Position numbers and translations under genes: made by a program
The notes under the pieces: generated by a model
Seen by the model: only the letters and a program-made list of their open reading frames with translations
Told to the model about the DNA's origin: nothing
Databases searched by the model: none
Source of the DNA: Rhizobium chutanense
GTDB taxonomy: Bacteria > Pseudomonadota > Alphaproteobacteria > Rhizobiales > Rhizobiaceae
Assembly: GCF_002531935.1 (NCBI RefSeq)
Contig: NZ_NWSV01000004.1
Span: 393,370-457,369 of the forward strand
Length of the DNA stretch: 64,000 bases
Direction: 5' to 3'
Shown: positions 33,944 through 42,192 of the stretch, piece by piece
Numbering within the stretch: the stretch's first letter is position 1
Layout: every line of letters starts with the position of its first letter

Positions 33944-34075
33944 CTAAAGCGCGTCGCGGTCTTTCAGATGCACTTCTCGTGCTTTAGGTCTTTGTTTTTA
34001 CGCATGTCTCGGCAAAAGCGTTTCACGCTTTGCCTGGCAAAACCGCTGCACAGTTTTGCGCGACATGCTCCAGTA
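33944..34075. repeat. Rhizobial intergenic repeat element
   Basis: The stretch AAAGCGCGTCGCGGTCTTTC, TGCTTTAG and TTTACGCATGTC resembles a repeated intergenic element that occurs many times in Rhizobium genomes. Its ends are partly self-complementary (AAAGC.. / ..GCTTTA). It lies between the converging minE gene and the gene at 34076. Confidence 0.5.
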
Positions 34076-34486
34076 TCACGATTTTCTGGCTTTCCGATTG
34101 GCGTAACGCAGGTCGCGTGCGGCCTTTCGGGCGGCTTCATCGGCAATCACGCGCGCGATTCGGTCTTTCTCGGCCGCTTCGCGGGCCTCGATCTCGGCCC
34201 GTGCCGCCGCTTCGGCGGCAGCCTGACGTTCTGCTTCCGCAGCGCGCGCCCGCTCCCGCTCCTCAAGCTTTACCCGCTCCCGCTCGGCGCGGCGTTCTTC
34301 CCTGGCCGCAGCGACAGCCACACGTTCGGCCTGCTTTGCGAGCCGGGTCGGTTCGGCCGTTTCCTTGGCGGTGCGATAGGCGTTGAGGAGAGCCGCCTTA
34401 GCGTCGGCAGCGGCGCTGCGACGATCGGAAAGCTCGTTGTTTCTGCCGTGTTTCAAATCTATTACCTGACTGTTTGACTTCGACAC
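34076..34486 (-). CDS. Highly charged coiled-coil protein (DUF6481-like)
   Basis: The protein has 136 residues, almost wholly alpha-helical, with A, E, R and K making up most of the sequence (EERRAERERVKLEERERARAAE). The N-terminal LSDRRSAAADAKAALLNAYRTAKE block resembles the DUF6481 family of small alphaproteobacterial proteins, for which no function is known. It probably forms a long coiled coil. It has no signal peptide. It is flanked on both sides by intergenic repeats. Confidence 0.6.
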   Translation of the reverse strand: MSKSNSQVIDLKHGRNNELSDRRSAAADAKAALLNAYRTAKETAEPTRLAKQAERVAVAAAREERRAERERVKLEERERARAAEAERQAAAEAAARAEIEAREAAEKDRIARVIADEAARKAARDLRYANRKARKS

Positions 34487-34487
34487 T

Positions 34488-34540
34488 AGAGCACGATGCC
34501 GAAAACTGCGCGGTTTCCGGAAGACCCTATGCTCTACCTG
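34488..34540. repeat. RIME-like rhizobial palindromic element (degenerate)
   Basis: CTAGAGCACGATGCCGAAAA and GCGGTTTCCGG followed by CCCTATGCTCTA is a diverged form of the abundant rhizobial element whose ends read AGAGCATGATG and CATCATGCTCT. The ends AGAGCA/TGCTCT are complementary. Confidence 0.5.
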
Positions 34541-34598
34541 TTCGATTTGGATCCAGATGATATTATGCCAATCCGGCGTAAAATCATCCAGACGTAAA

Positions 34599-34823
34599 TC
34601 ACATTTTCTTTTTTCGCTTCATGGCCGGGGCGGTGACCGCCGTCAAGCGATCCTGCAATTCCTTGGCCTCACGGGCTTCACGCAATCTCGAGGTTTTTTC
34701 CTCACGGGCGCGCACGGTCGGATCAATCTCTTCCACCGCACGGCTGCGCGCCAAATATTGCGATTGCAGCTTTCCGAAGGCGATCTCCGCCCGCTGACGT
34801 GATTTGCTGTGTGAGTCCGTCAT
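34599..34823 (-). CDS. Small charged hypothetical protein
   Basis: This 74-residue frame starts MTDSHSKSRQRAEIAFGKLQ and ends in the basic tail AMKRKKKM. It is helical and rich in R, E and K, similar in character to the protein at 34076-34486. A longer reading adds a short N-terminal extension without a ribosome site. No family is recognised. It may be a nucleoid- or RNA-associated protein, but this is only suggested by the basic ends. Confidence 0.5.
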   Translation of the reverse strand: MTDSHSKSRQRAEIAFGKLQSQYLARSRAVEEIDPTVRAREEKTSRLREAREAKELQDRLTAVTAPAMKRKKKM

Positions 34824-35055
34824 ATCAGTCCTGGGTTTCATTACAGCGCGCCGCTTCAAATAGACGCCGTAATACGTTGAATTTATAAATCATTTTTTAA
34901 GTATAAATCATGCGGCAGCGGCCCGCTCACCAAACGCAATAAAAAGGCCAGGCAACTTGCCTGACCTCACCTGTATCATGCTTTCGACAGCGCCAGTAGA
35001 TCCGAGGGCACAGGAAAGCGGATATCGATTTTAGGCAGCTTGCAGAGGCCTCCGC

Positions 35056-36086
35056 TCAGCGGCCGCCCTCGATCTTGCGGTGGCGCTGGTTGGTGCCGCC
35101 CTTGCCGTAAGGATAGTCCAAGGGTTGCGGAGCGCTGACCTCGTTGAGCCTTCCCATCTCCTCTTCGGAGAGCGCGACCTTCATGGCGCCGAGATTGTCG
35201 GCGAGCTGTTCGGGCGTGCGGGCGCCGAGGATGACCGAGGTGATCGCCGGCCGGGCGGCCGTCCAGGCGAGCGCCACCTGCGCCATGCTGACACCATGCG
35301 CCCTGGCGATCTCCTCGACGACGCCGATGATGGCCCAGGTGCGCTCCTGCGCGTTGCGCGGCGCGTAGGATTCGCCGCCGCGATTGGGGTTCTCGCCGAG
35401 GCGGGTGGCACCCGTCGGCATCTCGTCGCGCTTGTATTTGCCAGTCAGCCAGCCGCCGCCGAGCGGCGACCACGGCAACAGGCCCATGCCGGCATCCTGG
35501 CAGGCCGCGACGATTTCGAGCTCGATGTCGCGCATCAGCAGATTATATTGCGGCTGCAATGTCACCGGACGCGTATAACCCCGCGCCTTGGCAATCTCCG
35601 AGGCCTTGGCGATGTGCCAGCCGACATAGTTGGAGAAGCCGTAATAGCCGATCTTGCCCGAGGAAACCGCGTCGTCGAGGAAACGCAGCGTCTCTTCGAT
35701 CGGCGTCAGCGCGTCCCAGGCATGCATCTGGTAGAGGTCGATCTGCTCGAGGCCGAGGCGGCGGAGCGAATCGTCGAGCGCCTGGCCGAGATGCCGGCGC
35801 GACAGGCCGATATCATTGGGCCCGTTGCCCATCGGAAACCGCCCCTTGGTGGCGACGATCGCCTGGCGGGCCTCGGTCGGGCGTGCCTTCAGCCAGCGTC
35901 CGATGATTTCTTCCGACTTGCCGGCGCTATAGACATCGGCGGTATCGATGAAATTGCCGCCCAGGCGAAATAATCGTCGAGCAGCTTGTGCGAGGCGGCC
36001 TCGTCGGCCTCCGCGCCGAAGGTCATGGTGCCCAGGCAATAGGCGGTGACGACGGTCCCGCTGGGACCGAGCTTGCGATAATCCAT
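35056..36086 (-). pseudogene. Aldo/keto reductase, frameshifted near the N-terminus
   Basis: The gene starts MDYRKLGPSGTVVTAYCLGTMTFG behind a strong GAGGAGGAAGAA site. The frame then breaks: LLDDYFAW continues in frame with nonsense, while the correct GGNFIDTADVYSAGKSEE follows one base out, near 35958-35968. The second frame contains the rest of the family pattern (IDLYQMHAWD, IGYYGFSNY, QPQYNLLMRDIE, PWSPLGGGWLTGKY, VILGARTPEQLADNLGA). A single missing base between GCCTG and GGCGGC explains it. If the base call is correct, the NADP-dependent aldo/keto reductase is not made. A sequencing error in the short G-run is the alternative. Confidence 0.8.
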
Positions 36087-36308
36087 TTCTTCCTCCTCAT
36101 GCGGAGGCCCGCAGCCGACGCGCAAAATCGCCGGGGTAGAAGCCGGGGCTTCCGCAATCAATGACAATATCGAGCTTGAGGCGGCCTCTGCCGCCGGGAT
36201 GACGTATGGCGCCCTGGCTCTCTGCGCAGGGGCGAGGGCAGCATAACCAATCCCGCCCCTGTCACAAGTGGGAAAAAATATTCCCACCCGCGGTAGCAAC
36301 CGGCGACG

Positions 36309-37574
36309 TCATGGAGTTTGCGGCAACGAACCGGCGATCCGGTCGGCGGCGGCAAGACCGGTCTCGAAGGCACCGTGCGCCGTCGAATAGCGCGAGCGCG
36401 AACAGGCTTCGCCGGCAAAGAAAATCCGTTCTTCATGCGGCGCGGCAAGCACCCCGCGCAGATCGGAAGCGCCCGGCTCGGCATAGGAATAGGAGCCGCC
36501 GATATGGGGTGTCGCGGCCCAGGCCGAGATCGCCGCCACCGACAATTGCTTGCGGATATCGGCACCGAACTGCGCCGCCAGCTCATCGGCGGCGAAGGAA
36601 AAGGCAGCCTCTCCACCCTCCCGCTCCAGATCATGCGCGAGGTCGCCGGCAAAATAGGCCTCGACGACGGGAGCGCCGAGCGGCCGGAGCTGATAGGTGC
36701 CGGTCGCGCCGCGGCTGCGGGAGCCGAGCATATGGGTATCGGCCGGGAGCGCCTGCGGATTTGCGAGCCTCAGGAAGAGCTTGTCGGCGAGCCCTAGGGG
36801 CAAGCGGCTTGCCGCCTCGATCTTGTCGGGCAAAGGCGGGTCGAAGGTGATCCTGCCCGCGGCAAGCACATTCGTCGAAACGGTCAGCAGCACCGCGCGG
36901 GCCTTGAGCCCACCTTGATTGGTCTCTATGCCGATCCGGCCGGCAAGGCGGTGGTCGATGCGGGTGACCTCGGTGCCCAGCCTTGCCGGCACCGGCTGGC
37001 CGTAAAGCGAGACCAGCCTGCCGTAGCCCTGGCGCACCCGCCAGTCGGGGCCGGGACCCGGATCATATTTGTTATAGTCGACGACCGACGAGCGTTCCAG
37101 TTCGGCGCCGGTGATATAGGTGCCGATCGCCCGGATCTGGCCGTTCCAGGCATTGCCGGGCTCGAGCATCGCGGCCAGATCGGTATCATTGCCTTCATGG
37201 CCGTCGAGGCGTTCGAAATAGGCGCCGATCGCATCCTGCGCAGCATCGACGTCAGCGTCATCCCTCTCGAGCTGTCGGCCGCCGTTCCAGGGGGCGGGCG
37301 TGCGGTCGACCGTCAGCCCGACCTCGCCGGCAATCGCCGTCCAGGCATTGGTCCGCGCCCCATGCAGCCAGCCGCAGCCGAGATCGAGCCCGATATCGGA
37401 TACGGGCAGCCCGACCGTCCAGGCCCGGCCGCCGAGACGGTCGCCGGCCTCAAGCAGCAGGATGGAAAGATCCGGGCGGCTTGCCTGCAGGCGGCGCGCG
37501 GCGGCAATGCCGGCGGCACCGGCGCCGATGATGACGACATCCTCCTCGGCACTCTTGCCGTTGTCACCAGGCAT
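36309..37574 (-). CDS. Flavin-containing amine oxidase
   Basis: The protein (421 residues) has an FAD-binding Rossmann motif VVIIGAGAAGIAAARRLQ (about 13-30), the LLLEAGDRLGGRAWT block, and a C-terminal FAD motif ERIFFAGEACSRSRYSTAHGAFETGLAAAD, as in plant and bacterial amine/polyamine oxidases and tryptophan-type oxidases. There is no signal peptide, so it is cytoplasmic. The substrate cannot be read from the sequence. It stands alone, divergent from the exonuclease gene at 37688. Confidence 0.85.
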   Translation of the reverse strand: MPGDNGKSAEEDVVIIGAGAAGIAAARRLQASRPDLSILLLEAGDRLGGRAWTVGLPVSDIGLDLGCGWLHGARTNAWTAIAGEVGLTVDRTPAPWNGGRQLERDDADVDAAQDAIGAYFERLDGHEGNDTDLAAMLEPGNAWNGQIRAIGTYITGAELERSSVVDYNKYDPGPGPDWRVRQGYGRLVSLYGQPVPARLGTEVTRIDHRLAGRIGIETNQGGLKARAVLLTVSTNVLAAGRITFDPPLPDKIEAASRLPLGLADKLFLRLANPQALPADTHMLGSRSRGATGTYQLRPLGAPVVEAYFAGDLAHDLEREGGEAAFSFAADELAAQFGADIRKQLSVAAISAWAATPHIGGSYSYAEPGASDLRGVLAAPHEERIFFAGEACSRSRYSTAHGAFETGLAAADRIAGSLPQTP

Positions 37575-37687
37575 GCAGTCTCCTTCGATCGTTCACCCCC
37601 CAGCTAAGCTTCCATATCCACGAAACGCAAGGGGATAGCGCCCCGCCTGCGATGGATTAAACCGCCTCTCCGTGACATACAGGTCCG

Positions 37688-38668
37688 ATGAGCGTGCACA
37701 GAGATTCGCAACTCGACATGTTTGCCAAGGCATCGCCTGTGATCGCCAAGGTGCGCGCTCCATCGCGCGGGCGGTCGTCGCAGCCGAGCATGCATTGCGA
37801 AGAAGACATGGCGCGGACGCTCGAGGAAAGCGGCAATTATCGCATCCTCAGAAAATTGACTGCCCGGCCGATCGCACCGGTCAAGCGGCCGGAGTTTTCG
37901 CGGCTCGGCGTCATTCTCGATACGGAGACGACAGGTCTCAGCCACCGCAGCGACGAGATCATCGAAATCGGCGCCGTCGCCTTCACCTTCGACGATAGCG
38001 GCGCGATCGGCGATGTCGTCGGCATCTACGGCGGTCTGCAGCAGCCGTCGCGGCCGATCCCGCCCGAGATTACCCGGCTGACCGGCATCACCGATGCGAT
38101 GGTCGAAGGACAGGTCATCGACCTCAGGTCGTTGAGCGTCCTGATCGAGCCGGCCGATCTGATCATCGCCCACAATGCCGGTTTCGACCGGCCGTTCTGC
38201 GAGGCCTTTTCGACGATGTTCGCCGGCAAGGCCTGGGCTTGTTCGGTGTCGGAGATCGACTGGAGCGCCCGCGGTTTCGAAGGCACCAAGCTCGGTTATC
38301 TCGTCGGCCAGGCCGGTTATTTCCATGAGGGCCATCGCGCGGTGGACGATTGCCACGCGCTGCTGGAAATCCTCGATCGGGAGCAGCGCCAGGGTGAAAG
38401 CCCGTTCGCCGAACTCTACCGCGCCAGCCAGCGCTCGCGCATCCGCATCTTTGCCGAACACAGCCCGTTCGAGATGAAGGACCATCTGAAGGCGAGGGGC
38501 TATCGCTGGTCGGATGGAAGCGACGGCCGCCTGAAATCCTGGTGGATCGAAGTCGGCGAAGACGAGCTCGGCGACGAGCTTTCCTATCTGCGCTCGGAAA
38601 TTTACCGCTGGAAAGAAGCGGAGCCGCCGACCGTGCGGCTGACGGCCTTCGACCGCTTCAAATCCTGA
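37688..38668 (+). CDS. DnaQ-like 3'-5' exonuclease (DEDDh)
   Basis: The protein (326 residues) has exonuclease motifs I-III: LDTETTGL (about 78-85), IIAHNAGFDRPF (about 160-171) and EGHRAVDDCHAL (about 219-230), with the histidine typical of DEDDh enzymes. The C-terminal ~90 residues (FEMKDHLKARGYRWSDGSDGRLKSWWIEV) form an extra domain seen in stand-alone epsilon-like proteins that are not part of the polymerase III core. It may act in DNA repair. Nothing in the neighbourhood points to a specific pathway. Confidence 0.85.
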   Translation: MSVHRDSQLDMFAKASPVIAKVRAPSRGRSSQPSMHCEEDMARTLEESGNYRILRKLTARPIAPVKRPEFSRLGVILDTETTGLSHRSDEIIEIGAVAFTFDDSGAIGDVVGIYGGLQQPSRPIPPEITRLTGITDAMVEGQVIDLRSLSVLIEPADLIIAHNAGFDRPFCEAFSTMFAGKAWACSVSEIDWSARGFEGTKLGYLVGQAGYFHEGHRAVDDCHALLEILDREQRQGESPFAELYRASQRSRIRIFAEHSPFEMKDHLKARGYRWSDGSDGRLKSWWIEVGEDELGDELSYLRSEIYRWKEAEPPTVRLTAFDRFKS

Positions 38669-38835
38669 GCGCGAAAAATCCTCGAATATGATCACCCATG
38701 CAAGCGCCGCATAGGTGCAGTGCCGCATTGGCGCTGCAACAATCGCGGGGCTCGTATTATATACAACGCATCGAAGCGAACGAAGCGCCAAGGACTGGCA
38801 GCTAGGCTTCGAAAGCCCACGGAAAGGGGATCATC

Positions 38836-38982
38836 ATGAACGTAGCACGCTCTTTCAACAACTGGCGCAAGTATCGTCAGACGGTCGCTGAACTGGGCCG
38901 TATGTCCGCACGCGAACTGGACGACCTCGGCATCGGCCGCGGCGACATCCGCAACGTCGCGCGCGCAGCCATCGCCCGCTAA
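38836..38982 (+). CDS. DUF1127 small arginine-rich protein
   Basis: This is a 48-residue protein (MNVARSFNNWRKYRQTVAEL, then GRMSARELDDLGIGRGDIRNVARAAIAR). The RxLDDLGI(G/T)R block is the DUF1127 signature. GGAAAGGGG lies 8 bases before the ATG. In other alphaproteobacteria DUF1127 proteins (for example CcaF1 of Rhodobacter) bind RNA and influence turnover of small RNAs carrying CCUCCUCCC motifs, and phosphate- or stress-related roles are reported. An RNA with four such motifs lies just downstream, supporting the same pairing here. Confidence 0.85.
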   Translation: MNVARSFNNWRKYRQTVAELGRMSARELDDLGIGRGDIRNVARAAIAR

Positions 38983-39016
38983 CGGCCTCGCAGACCACAT
39001 TTTTCGAGACTTGCCC

Positions 39017-39053
39017 AGCGCCTGCTTCCTCCCGAGCGGGCGCTTTGCTTTTG
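39017..39053 (+). terminator. Rho-independent-type terminator after the DUF1127 gene
   Basis: AGCGCCTGC pairs with GCGGGCGCT (9 bp, one G-T) across a 10-nt loop and is followed by TTTGCTTTT. It separates the DUF1127 gene from the downstream RNA, although read-through and processing are possible. Confidence 0.65.
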
Positions 39054-39135
39054 CGCTTGCCGGCTGGAGAACGAGCCGCCCGCTTTTCGCATAGCGCATA
39101 GCTGCCCTGCAAAGAAATGCCTACCAACTGAGCAG

Positions 39136-39310
39136 GAAATAAGTATGATTATTTCTATCGAAGCGATGCACCTCCTCCCGCATCCCTTCGATATGCAGGC
39201 GCCCCATCCTCCTCCCAGGGTCGTCTGCGGGAACGGCAGCACTCCTCCTCCCAGCTGTCGTTCGGTTTTTTTCGAAAGCCTGCCGCACCTCCTCCCGCGG
39301 CAGGCTTTTT
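39136..39310 (+). ncRNA. Cuckoo-type (anti-Shine-Dalgarno) small RNA with four CCTCCTCCC loops
   Basis: Five hairpins stand in a row. A small stem GAAATAA/TTATTTC (39136-39155) comes first. Hairpins follow at 39156-39193, 39195-39228, 39231-39263 and 39275-39308, each showing CCTCCTCCC in its loop (39171, 39208, 39244, 39288). A T7 run after the third (39266-39272) and a T5 run after the fourth (39306-39310) are terminator-like, so two RNAs (three-hairpin and one-hairpin) or one processed RNA are possible. The last stem is 12 perfect pairs. CCUCCUCCC is complementary to the ribosome-binding site. Such 'cuckoo' RNAs occur next to DUF1127 genes in other Rhizobiales and Rhodobacterales, and related alpha-r14 RNAs in Sinorhizobium repress translation. 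Confidence 0.85.
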
Positions 39311-39469
39311 CGTTTTGGCCGACAGAAATTTCCATCGATCCGAGAAAAACCGCTGCGATCCATCACACGGAAGCGACTATTTTCCTTCTTGTTATTGATT
39401 TTATTGCCGATTTTTCGGTACGCCTGTTAACGCGAACGCGCCGGCAGAAACATATTGACTTCGAACTTG

Positions 39470-39495
39470 TCGTACAACTATGTAACCATATGGTT
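39470..39495 (+). promoter_or_regulatory. Palindromic operator candidates upstream of kduI
   Basis: Two inverted repeats stand next to each other about 90-110 bp before the kduI ATG: TTGTCGTACAA (about 39468-39478) and the perfect 12-bp palindrome AACCATATGGTT (39484-39495). They are good candidates for an IclR/KdgR- or GntR-type repressor of the kdu genes. Confidence 0.45.
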
Positions 39496-39582
39496 CATTG
39501 CCTGGTGCAATGGACGGCCGAACCGAGCCGGCTTCGCGACGGCAACAACGCTTGACGACAACGAAAACTGAGGAAATTCGAC

Positions 39583-40419
39583 ATGCAGATCGACGTCAGA
39601 CACGCCTCCCATCCCGAGGCTGTGCGCAATTTCGACACCGAAACGCTGCGGCGTCACTTTCTGGTCGAGACCATTTTCGAAGGCGGCGAGATCCGGCTCA
39701 CCTATTCCCATTACGACCGCATGGTCATCGGCGGCGCCACACCGCTCGGCGCCGGCCTGACGCTGACGGCGCCGACGGCGATCGGGCAGGAAACCTTTCT
39801 GGCCGAGCGTGAACTCGGCGCGCTGAATATCGGCGGCGCCGGCCGCATCATCGTCGACGGCACCAGCTACGATCTCGCCAAATATGATTGCCTCTATGCC
39901 GGCAAGGGCGCCAAGGACATCCGGTTCGAGAGCGCCGATGCCGCCAATCCGGCAAAATTCTATCTGGTCTCGACGCCGGCGCATCAAACGCACCCGACCG
40001 TGCTTCTGACCCGCGAAAAGGCCCGCCACCTGACGCCGGGCGAAGCCGCGACGGCCAACAAGCGGTCGATCTATCAGTTCATCCACCCCGAAGTCTGCCA
40101 GTCCTGCCAGCTCACGCTCGGCTTCACGATGATCGAGCCGGGCAGCGTCTGGAACACCATGCCGGCCCATACACATGACCGCCGCATGGAAGCCTATCTC
40201 TATTTCGATCTCGAAGCCGAGCAGCGTGTCTTCCACTTCATGGGCGAGCCGCAGCAGACCCGGCATATGCTTGTCGCCAACGAGCAGGCAGTCATCTCGC
40301 CGCCCTGGTCGATCCATTCGGGCGCCGGCACGAAGAATTACAGCTTCATCTGGGCGATGGCCGGCGACAATAAGAGCTTCACCGACATGGATCACATCGC
40401 CATTGCGGATCTGAGGTGA
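39583..40419 (+). CDS. kduI: 5-keto-4-deoxyuronate isomerase (4-deoxy-L-threo-5-hexosulose-uronate ketol-isomerase)
   Basis: KduI (278 residues) converts the unsaturated uronate from pectin breakdown (5-keto-4-deoxyuronate) to 2,5-diketo-3-deoxygluconate. The zinc-site residues are visible in MPAHTHDRRMEAYLYFDL (two His and a Glu) and a later His in SPPWSIHSGAGTKNYSFIWAM. The N-terminal block MQIDVRHASHPEAVRNFDTE is typical. TGAGGAAA precedes the ATG. It overlaps kduD by 4 bp. No pectate lyase or oligogalacturonide transporter is in the window. Confidence 0.95.
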   Translation: MQIDVRHASHPEAVRNFDTETLRRHFLVETIFEGGEIRLTYSHYDRMVIGGATPLGAGLTLTAPTAIGQETFLAERELGALNIGGAGRIIVDGTSYDLAKYDCLYAGKGAKDIRFESADAANPAKFYLVSTPAHQTHPTVLLTREKARHLTPGEAATANKRSIYQFIHPEVCQSCQLTLGFTMIEPGSVWNTMPAHTHDRRMEAYLYFDLEAEQRVFHFMGEPQQTRHMLVANEQAVISPPWSIHSGAGTKNYSFIWAMAGDNKSFTDMDHIAIADLR

Positions 40420-41180
40420 GCGCCGTGGCCAATCTCTTCGACCTTTCCGGCCGGACTGCCGTCGTCACCGGCGCCAATACCGGCATCGGCCAGGCGATCG
40501 CGGCGGCGCTCGCCGAGGCCGGTGCGGCGATCGTCGCCGTCGGGCGCTCCTCGATGGACGAAACCGAGGCGTTGGTGAAAGCTGCGGGAAGCCGCTTCCA
40601 CGTCGTCAAGGCCGATCTCGGCACCATCGAGCCGGTCAAGGGGATCGTCGACGAGACGATCAAGACCTTCGGCGGCCTCGACATCCTCGTCAACAATGCC
40701 GGCATCATCCGCCGCGCCGATGCGCTCGATTTCACCGAGGAAGACTGGGACGCGGTGATCGACGTCAACCTGAAGACGGCCTTCTTCCTGTCGCAGGCGG
40801 CCGGCCGCCACATGGTCGAGAAGGGCAGGGGCAAGATCATCAACATCGCCTCGCTGCTCTCCTTCCAGGGCGGCATCCGCATCCCGTCCTATACCGCCTC
40901 GAAAAGCGGTCTGGCCGGACTGACCAAGCTCTTGGCCTGCGAATGGGCCGGCAAGGGCGTCAACGTCAACGCCATTGCGCCGGGTTATTTCGTCACCAAC
41001 AATACCACGGCGCTGCGCGAGGATGCCGACCGCAACGCCGCCATCCTTGCCCGTATTCCGGCCGGACGCTGGGGAACGCCAGCCGAACTCGGCGGGGCTG
41101 CCGTATTCCTGGCATCGTCGGCCTCCGATTACGTGCACGGAACGGTGCTGCCGGTCGACGGCGGCTGGCTGGCGCGGTGA
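40416..41180 (+). CDS. kduD: 2-deoxy-D-gluconate 3-dehydrogenase (SDR family)
   Basis: KduD (254 residues) reduces 2,5-diketo-3-deoxygluconate to KDG, the next step after KduI. The SDR pattern is complete: TGANTGIGQAIA (NAD site, about 18-29), NNAGIIRR, catalytic Ser in IINIASLLSFQGG, and YTASKSGL (Tyr-X3-Lys). The start is a GTG overlapping the kduI stop. An alternative is the GTG of VANLF three codons later. Confidence 0.93.
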   Translation: MSAVANLFDLSGRTAVVTGANTGIGQAIAAALAEAGAAIVAVGRSSMDETEALVKAAGSRFHVVKADLGTIEPVKGIVDETIKTFGGLDILVNNAGIIRRADALDFTEEDWDAVIDVNLKTAFFLSQAAGRHMVEKGRGKIINIASLLSFQGGIRIPSYTASKSGLAGLTKLLACEWAGKGVNVNAIAPGYFVTNNTTALREDADRNAAILARIPAGRWGTPAELGGAAVFLASSASDYVHGTVLPVDGGWLAR

Positions 41181-41222
41181 TCCACCCATTGTCGACGACT
41201 GCATAATTCGAAGTGCGACAGC

Positions 41223-41248
41223 GCCGCGCGTCTGAAAAGACACGCGGC
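41223..41248 (+). terminator. GAAA-loop hairpin after kduD
   Basis: GCCGCGCGTCT pairs with AGACACGCGGC (10 of 11 pairs) around a GAAA tetraloop, about 40 bp after the kduD stop. There is no T-run. Confidence 0.45.
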
Positions 41249-41297
41249 CATTCCCGCGAGCGGTCGACCCCGCATGATATCGGCTGAGAAAATCGCA

Positions 41298-41326
41298 GGG
41301 TTGACGGTTCGAATCCGTGCAACCCA
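41298..41326 (+). other. tRNA T-arm/acceptor-like remnant
   Basis: GGGTTGACGG-TTCGAAT-CCGTGCAACCC forms a 10-bp stem with one bulge around a canonical T loop and is followed by A. Upstream there is no matching D arm or 5' acceptor strand, so it is not a working tRNA. It may be a relic of a tRNA 3' end, such as an old integration site. Confidence 0.35.
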
Positions 41327-41455
41327 AGGAATCCTGCCGTGATCGAGAACGAAGTGATCGATACCGGAACCGATAAACGCCATGTCCGTCGCGACACGGC
41401 GCCGATTCTCCATTAACCTTCGTTCGACTTCCGCGGAATATTCAAGAAGGCGAAC

Positions 41456-42007
41456 ATGTTTGACAGGCAACCGGTTCTCGAAAATCAGCGCGTCCATATT
41501 CGTCCGCTTACCCAAGGGGATTTTGACGCACTTTATGCGGTCGCCTCCGATCCGCTGCTTTGGGAGTTGCATCCGGCATCAAATCGCTGGCAGAAAGACG
41601 TTTTCTTTGAGCTTTTTAATGCTGCTCTTGAATCAGGCGGAGCCTTAGCCGTGATAGACAAGGCTGCGAACCGGATCATTGGTTCATCTCGATTTAACAT
41701 GCCCAATGTGAAATCCTCCAAGGCGGAAATCGGTTGGTCCTATCTCGCGAGGGATTATTGGGGCGGCGCTTGGAACCGCGAAATCAAGCGGATTTTGATG
41801 AGCCATGCCTTCCGGTTCGTCGATACTGTCTACTTCCGCATTGCGGAGGCAAACATGCGCTCGCGCCGGGCAACTGAAAAGCTCGGCGCACGCCTGATCG
41901 AAGAGACGGAAATCATCAAAATGCCTGACGGAACACCAGTCCTCCACGTCTTTTACGAGATCACGAAAGACGAATTTGCAGCCCAGGCATTGCCTTCGTC
42001 CCGCTAG
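41456..42007 (+). CDS. GNAT-family N-acetyltransferase (RimJ/RimL-like)
   Basis: The protein (183 residues) has the RimJ/L layout: LENQRVHIRPLTQGDFDALYAVASDPLLWELHP at the N-terminus, IIGSSRF and EIGWSYLARDYWGGAWNREIKRILMSHAF in the acetyl-CoA region, and RIAEANMRSRRATEKLGARLIEE at the end. It would acetylate an amino group of a protein, small molecule or antibiotic. The substrate is not indicated. It stands alone, with AAGGCG ahead of the ATG. Confidence 0.85.
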   Translation: MFDRQPVLENQRVHIRPLTQGDFDALYAVASDPLLWELHPASNRWQKDVFFELFNAALESGGALAVIDKAANRIIGSSRFNMPNVKSSKAEIGWSYLARDYWGGAWNREIKRILMSHAFRFVDTVYFRIAEANMRSRRATEKLGARLIEETEIIKMPDGTPVLHVFYEITKDEFAAQALPSSR

Positions 42008-42192
42008 GTCCAGGCCTTTCTCGTGAAGATAAAGACGTGAGAGTGACGGTTCTCGTTTCAGCAGTACCCGCTGATCACAAACTCAAAGCCACAGCCGCCG
42101 TGACCGGCGTCGTTTTGCCTTTCCTGCCGGCATACGTTAGCAACAGGGCATGAGGCTGAAGCAGTCGCATCGACAGGCAGGATTCGACAGGG

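Noticed and set aside
39110..39140. D-arm-like GCTCAGTTGGTAGG on the minus strand
   Set aside because: No T arm, acceptor or pairing strand is found nearby; likely chance similarity next to the small RNA.
39170..39310. CRISPR-like array (repeated CCTCCTCCC)
   Set aside because: The repeated unit is 9-10 nt inside different stems, with no constant repeat-spacer period and no cas genes.
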